Shown here: one piece after another, positions 59,581-64,000 of the stretch
Layout: each line of letters starts with the position of its first letter
Position numbering within the stretch: position 1 is the first letter of the stretch
Assembly (NCBI GenBank): GCA_034440615.1
Contig: JAOTOM010004686.1
Span: 186,001-250,000 of the forward strand
Source: Ashinkailepas kermadecensis
Taxonomy: Eukaryota > Arthropoda > Thecostraca > Neolepadidae
Direction of reading: 5' to 3'
Length of the DNA: 64,000 nt
Notes under the pieces: model-generated
Seen by the model: the letters and a program-made list of their open reading frames with translations, nothing else
Databases searched by the model: none
What the model was told of the DNA's origin: nothing
Translations under genes and position numbers: made by a program

Positions 59581-61350
59581 ATGGCGAGCGCTCTGTGCCA
59601 ATTTGTGGTGTTGCTGACCTGGGGCACGGCCTGCCTGGCGACCCGGCCTAACGAGCTGGCGGCCGCGCCGCAGACGGCAGCACGCCACCCGCGACACACA
59701 CTGCACCTGCACCTGTCCGTGAAAGAGCTGCGCCACATGTTCGCCGTGGAGCGGCACGACGACGTGCCCGACTACGACCTGTTCCACGTGCGCTCGGTGC
59801 GGAAGCGCAGCGTCGCCGGCCGACACCGCCGCAGCGTGCACATGCGCGCCTTCGGCAACCAGATCGACCTCGACCTGCAGCGCAACGACCACATCGGCGA
59901 CGAGATTCGGCTGTTCTTCGCCGACGCGCGGCCCGACGGCATCGACATCGAGCGCGTGCCGGGCGACACGGACATGTTCGTCGGCGACACGTACCAGGAC
60001 GTCGACAACGACGCGGCGCTGCTGGTCAGCCACGCCGACGACGACACGCTGCAGCTGAGCGGCGTGGTGGCCGACCTGGTGATCGCGCCGGCGCCGCGCC
60101 GCGTGCACGGACGGTTCCCGGCCGCAGCCGACGACCAGCCGCTGACCGAGCGGGAGCGCGCCCACCTGGACCCGGACGTGTCGGCCGACCGCCACAACGG
60201 CACGGCCGGCATGCGCGTGCGCCGCTCCACGCCGCTGGTCACGCGCGGCCTGCACGTGGTGTTCCGACGGCGCGCCACCGACCCCGGCGCCGCCGACGTC
60301 GCCTACATCGAGCACGACGACGCGCTGATGGGGCACGAGTCGGCCGGCGACAGTGGCGCCACCGGCGGCCACCGCCAGAAACGCTCCACTTCCAACCTGT
60401 ACCCGGAGGTGCTGATCATCGCCGACTACGAGACATACAAGACGCACAACTACGACTCCAGCAAGCTAAAGGGATACATGATGACGTTCATGAACGCAGT
60501 AGACCTGCGCTATCGCAAGATCCAGTCGCCGTCCATCACCATCAAGGTCGTCGGTATCGTCATCGGCAAGCGGAGGGACGCCACGCCGTACTTGGAAGCC
60601 AACGTGGTGGACGGCAACGCGCTGAACGCGGTGCGCGCTCTTGAGGCCACCGGAAAATACTTGTTCAAGGAGCGCCGACTTCCCAGCTACGACGCCGCCC
60701 TGGTCGTAACCAAGCGCGACATGTGCACGCGCAAAAACGACTGGGGCACGTGCAACCGGGTAACGGCCGGCTACGCCTACGTGGGAGGCGGCTGCAGCAT
60801 CAGCAAGTACTTCAACAAGATCAACTCGGTGGCGCTGGTCGAGGACTCTGGCGGCTTCTCCGGCATCATTGTGACCACCCACGAGCTGGGCCACCTGATG
60901 GGCGCTGTACACGACGGCTCGCCGCCGGCACAGTATCTGGGCGGCCCCGGGGCGCGCAGGTGTCCCTGGAACGACGGCTACATCATGTCCGACCTGCGAC
61001 GCGACTACAAGGGTCTCCATTGGTCCGTCTGCAGCATCGAACAGTTCGCGCACTTCGCCGCCGACCGCCGGTCGCTCTGCATGCGCAACAACCCGCGGAA
61101 GCGCTCCGGCTCGCGGTCGAGCCAGTCAAAACTGCTGCCCGGCAAGCAGATGTCCATTCAGTCGCAATGCAAGTTCGACCGCAACTCGACGCCCTGCTTC
61201 AAGGACCACCGCATCTGCACCGAGCTGTACTGCTTCGAGGCCAGCACCGGCTACTGCGTGTCGTTCCGTCCGGCGGCCGAGGGCTCCGCCTGCGGCCGCG
61301 GCATGCACTGTATCGACGGACAGTGTACGCCCACTGCCTTCAACTACTGA
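59581..61350 (+). CDS. Secreted ADAMTS-like zinc metalloprotease
   Basis: A 589-residue uninterrupted frame. The ATG at 59581 has G at -3 and +4 and begins a signal peptide (MASALCQFVVLLTWGTACLA), so I reject the longer in-frame extension upstream. A propeptide, about 21-268, is rich in Asp, His and Arg, has no cysteine and contains several basic cleavage-type sites. RQKR at 265-268 is the likely furin cut. The reprolysin (M12B) catalytic domain is about 272-501, with the zinc motif HELGHLMGAVHD at 434-445 (His434, Glu435, His438, His444) and a Met-turn YIMS (Met469). Residues 518-583 form a short Cys-rich module starting LLPGKQ, like that of ADAMTS proteins. There is no thrombospondin repeat or membrane anchor. 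It should be secreted and cleave extracellular protein. It has no introns, and codons are strongly GC-ending, unlike the surroundings. Arthropod relatives act in development or, in ticks, in saliva; the role here is unknown. Confidence 0.92.
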   Translation: MASALCQFVVLLTWGTACLATRPNELAAAPQTAARHPRHTLHLHLSVKELRHMFAVERHDDVPDYDLFHVRSVRKRSVAGRHRRSVHMRAFGNQIDLDLQRNDHIGDEIRLFFADARPDGIDIERVPGDTDMFVGDTYQDVDNDAALLVSHADDDTLQLSGVVADLVIAPAPRRVHGRFPAAADDQPLTERERAHLDPDVSADRHNGTAGMRVRRSTPLVTRGLHVVFRRRATDPGAADVAYIEHDDALMGHESAGDSGATGGHRQKRSTSNLYPEVLIIADYETYKTHNYDSSKLKGYMMTFMNAVDLRYRKIQSPSITIKVVGIVIGKRRDATPYLEANVVDGNALNAVRALEATGKYLFKERRLPSYDAALVVTKRDMCTRKNDWGTCNRVTAGYAYVGGGCSISKYFNKINSVALVEDSGGFSGIIVTTHELGHLMGAVHDGSPPAQYLGGPGARRCPWNDGYIMSDLRRDYKGLHWSVCSIEQFAHFAADRRSLCMRNNPRKRSGSRSSQSKLLPGKQMSIQSQCKFDRNSTPCFKDHRICTELYCFEASTGYCVSFRPAAEGSACGRGMHCIDGQCTPTAFNY

Positions 61351-61380
61351 GCGGGCCGTCGCGCGGCGGCCCGGCTCTCG

Positions 61381-61422
61381 GGCGCGGGCAGCCCGCCGGC
61401 GGGCCGGCGGGCTGCCCGCGCC
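61381..61422. other. Perfect 20-bp GC hairpin after the stop
   Basis: Two exactly complementary 20-base arms (left arm begins GGCGCGGGCAGCC) separated by two bases, starting 31 bp after the protease stop codon. All but one pair per arm are G-C. It would be a very stable stem in the 3' UTR or in melted DNA. Function unknown. Confidence 0.9.
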
Positions 61423-62511
61423 ATTCTCAGGTACGGCGACAGGCCTCGATCGTGCGGCCGACGCGGACGCTCCCGACCCGGGCGCGGCCCGACTCCATCT
61501 GGGCACTACTGGCTGGCCGGTACTGCCAACAGTCTCTCTCACCAGTGTCGCACCCTCATACGCTCATGTACTGCAGGTTTACTGGTGGCGTCGAACGTCC
61601 ACATCCCAGCGCCTGGCCGCATCTCATAGTATGTTCATGACGAGTGTGTGCATGTGCTGTGCTACTGTATGTCTTGCATGACAAAGATGTTCAACCAAAG
61701 CCTGTGTGTGTGGAAATATACAATATTATGTACGCCATACAATTGTATCATTCTATTGGAAGAAATGGTCCGAAATGATTATTCGCACGGCCAGGAATGG
61801 AGCACAGAGCCTGGCTTCGGCCAGCGGATGAAGGTACCAAATATCAGTCGTCGGGTTATCCCTTGGAGTAATGTGCACGGTGCTAAGCAGTAAAGGCATT
61901 AATCGTGGTAAGCTCATGGGTGGAAAACGTAGCATGACAGGTATTATAGCAAGTAGCTGCAACAGATACAATGGTGGTGACAACATCACTGATCCCTCAA
62001 CGGGCATCATCTTCAAATCTGTTCAGCAACCTCCTTCCGATTTGCACCACAGAAGGTTGGTAATTCGCGGCGCTAGCTTTCCCGGAAATCCTTTGCTCAG
62101 GAGTGAAGAAAATGTCATACGTGAGACATGGACACGAGTGACACTGACTGCACGGTAGGAGACATCGATGCGCTTGTATACAAGTATGTGCATCGTACAT
62201 GGATGTATTCGCATCTACCCTGCACTGACATGACCAACCTCGCGTGGATAGGTAGTAAACAAGAGGAATGAGCCTGCACCGATATGACCTACCTTTAGTG
62301 TGTAGGTAGTAAATAAGAGGGATGGTGCATCAGCGAGCAGCGCGCTTCTTCTTTTCTCATTTCCACCAAATGTCGTCCAGCATAATAGCACATGTCAACT
62401 TTCTACGCCAGCGACGGATCGTCGACGGCCGACGGGCGCTTTTTCCGCACGGGGGCGGGAACATGCGAGAGTCCCGACAAGCCAGCATATATTTACACAT
62501 TGGCGAAACTA
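61423..62511. other. 3' flank of the protease gene
   Basis: No further gene. A variant polyadenylation hexamer, AATATA, at 61715-61720 could end the protease transcript; no canonical AATAAA is near. Confidence 0.35.
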
Positions 62512-62735
62512 TAATTTTGCTGCAGGGCTCATTACTAGACAATCCGAAGTTAGCGTCGCAAACAGTATAATTTTGCTGCAGGGCTCATTACTAGACAATC
62601 CGAAGTTAGCGTCGCAAACAGTTTAACTTTGATGCAGGGCTCATTATTAGAAAATCCAAAGTTAGCGTCGCAAACAGTATAATTTTGCTGCAGGGCTCAT
62701 TATTAGGCAGTCCGAAGTTAGCGTCGTTACAGACA
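62512..62735. repeat. 56-bp tandem repeat, four copies
   Basis: Units with GCAGGGCTCATTACTAGACA and GAAGTTAGCGTCGCAAACAG at exact 56-bp spacing. Confidence 0.95.
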
Positions 62736-62737
62736 GT

Positions 62738-64000
62738 GTGTCGGGCGGTCGGGGACAGTGTGATGGTCGGGAGTGTGTCGGGCGGTCGGGGACAGTGTGA
62801 TGGTCGGGAGTGTGTCGGGTGGTCGGGGACAGTGTGATGGTCGGGAGTGTGTCGGGTGGTCGGGGACAGTGTGATGGTCGGGAGTGTGTCGGGTGGTCGG
62901 GGACAGTGTGATGGTCGGGAGGTGTCGGGGGTCGGGGACAGGTGGTGGTGGGAGTGTGTCGGGCGGTCGGGGACAGTGTGATGGTCGGGAGTGTGTCGGG
63001 TGGTCGGGGACAGTGTGATGGTCGGGAGTGTGTCGGGTGGTCGGGGACAGGTGATGGTCAACATTGATGTCACGGTGACTTTATGCGACCGGGAGCTTTT
63101 CCCGGGGGTCGGGGACAGTGTGATGGTCGGGAGTGTGTCGGGTGGTCGGGGACAGTGTGATGGTCGGGAGTGTGTCGGGCGGTCGGGGACAGTGTGATGG
63201 TCGGGAGTGTGTCGGGCGGTCGGGGGGGGGGAGGAGTGTGTCGGGCGGTCGGGGACAGTGTGATGGTGGTGGTCGGGGAGTGTGATGGTCGAGTGTGTCG
63301 GGCGGTCGGGGACAGTGTGATGGTCGGGAGTGTGTCGGGTGGTCGGGGACAGTGTGATGGTCGGATGACATCATCTTGATGGTCGGGAGTGTGTCGGGTG
63401 GTCGGGGACAGTGTGATGGTCGGGAGTGTGTCGGGTGGTCGGGGACAGGAGTGTGTCGGGTGGTGGGGAAGTGTGATGGTCGGGAGTGTGTCGGGTGGTC
63501 GGGGACAGTGTGATGGTCGGGAGTGTGTCGGGTGGTCGGGGACAGTGTGATGGTCGGGAGTGTGTCGGGTGGTCGGGGACAGTGTGATGGTCGGGAGTGT
63601 GTCGGGCGGTGCAGTGTGGTGGGTGGTCGGGGACAGTGGATGGTCGGGAGTGTGTCGGGTGGTCGGGGACAGTGTGATGGTCGGGGGTGTGGGTGGTCGG
63701 GGACAGTGTGATGGTCGGGAGTGTGTCGGGTGGTCGGGGACAGTGTGATGGTCGGGAGTGTGTCGGGTGGTCGGGGACAGTGTGATGGTCGGGAGTGTGT
63801 CGGGTGGTCGGGGACAGTGTGATGGTCGGGAGTGTGTCGGGTGGTCGGGGACAGTGTGTGGTCGGGAGGTTTGGGGCGTGATGGTCGGGAGTGTGTCGGG
63901 TGGTCGGGGACAGTGTGATGGCGGAGTGTGTCGGCGGTCGGGGACAGTGTGATGGTCTCAAGTGTGTCGGGCGGTCGGGGACAATGTTATGCCCGGGATT
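62738..64000. repeat. 37-bp minisatellite, runs off the window
   Basis: More than thirty copies of a 37-bp unit with GTGTGTCGGG(T/C)GGTCGGGGAC and AGTGTGATGGTCGGGA. Some units are shortened by a few bases, which may be real or consensus error. A non-repeat insert of about 50 bp lies near 63059-63108. Confidence 0.95.

Noticed and set aside
62606..63961. His/Pro/Asp-rich open frames
   Set aside because: By-products of the 37-bp tandem array.

Overview
This window is nuclear DNA from an animal, almost certainly an arthropod. The signs are interstitial (TTAGG)n-type motifs, a bicistronic LINE with an RNase H domain, a tRNA-derived SINE, a Helitron relic, TTAA-flanked MITEs, and one GC-rich intronless gene behind a TATA-like promoter. 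A chelicerate (a tick, for example) fits well, but a crustacean cannot be excluded from sequence alone. Coding density is very low: apart from transposon genes I can support only one host gene.

Layout. 0-5 kb: a 35-bp minisatellite, MITE copy 1, a decayed ~30-bp minisatellite and TTAGG-rich AT-rich DNA. 4.9-7.2 kb: an imperfect inverted duplication, one arm of which carries a ~593-bp GA tract. 10-12.6 kb: a Helitron Rep relic followed by MITE copy 2. 16.5 kb: a short insertion with 26-bp inverted termini, 13-bp flanking direct repeats and a Penelope/hammerhead-like motif. 20.1-31.4 kb: two copies of one LINE head-to-tail on the minus strand. The upstream copy (B) has an intact ORF2 with endonuclease, reverse transcriptase, RNase H and a zinc knuckle; its ORF1 has one frameshift. 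The downstream copy (A) is broken in both ORFs. 34-36.8 kb: MITE copies 3 and 4. 37.7-45 kb: a cluster of tandem repeats (units of ~30, 2, 41, 41, 16, 50 and 2 bp). 46-49 kb: two diverged copies of a repeat, one interrupted by a SINE with a perfect 14-bp target duplication, the other an empty-site paralogue. 49.7-58.3 kb: more tandem repeats and a LINE relic. 59.4-61.4 kb: a secreted ADAMTS-like zinc metalloprotease gene. 62.5-64 kb: 56-bp and 37-bp tandem arrays running off the end.

The genes do not form a pathway. The LINE ORFs act together in retrotransposition (ORF1 RNA-binding, ORF2 cutting and copying), and a conserved 3' hairpin is probably the RNA tag read by ORF2. The most interesting non-genic signals are arrays of AGGTCA nuclear-receptor half-sites inside the MITE family, paired 5' hairpins in the LINE, an inverted micro-duplication in LINE copy A, a Helitron HUH motif that was duplicated with each copy losing a different histidine, and a perfect 20-bp hairpin just behind the metalloprotease stop codon.
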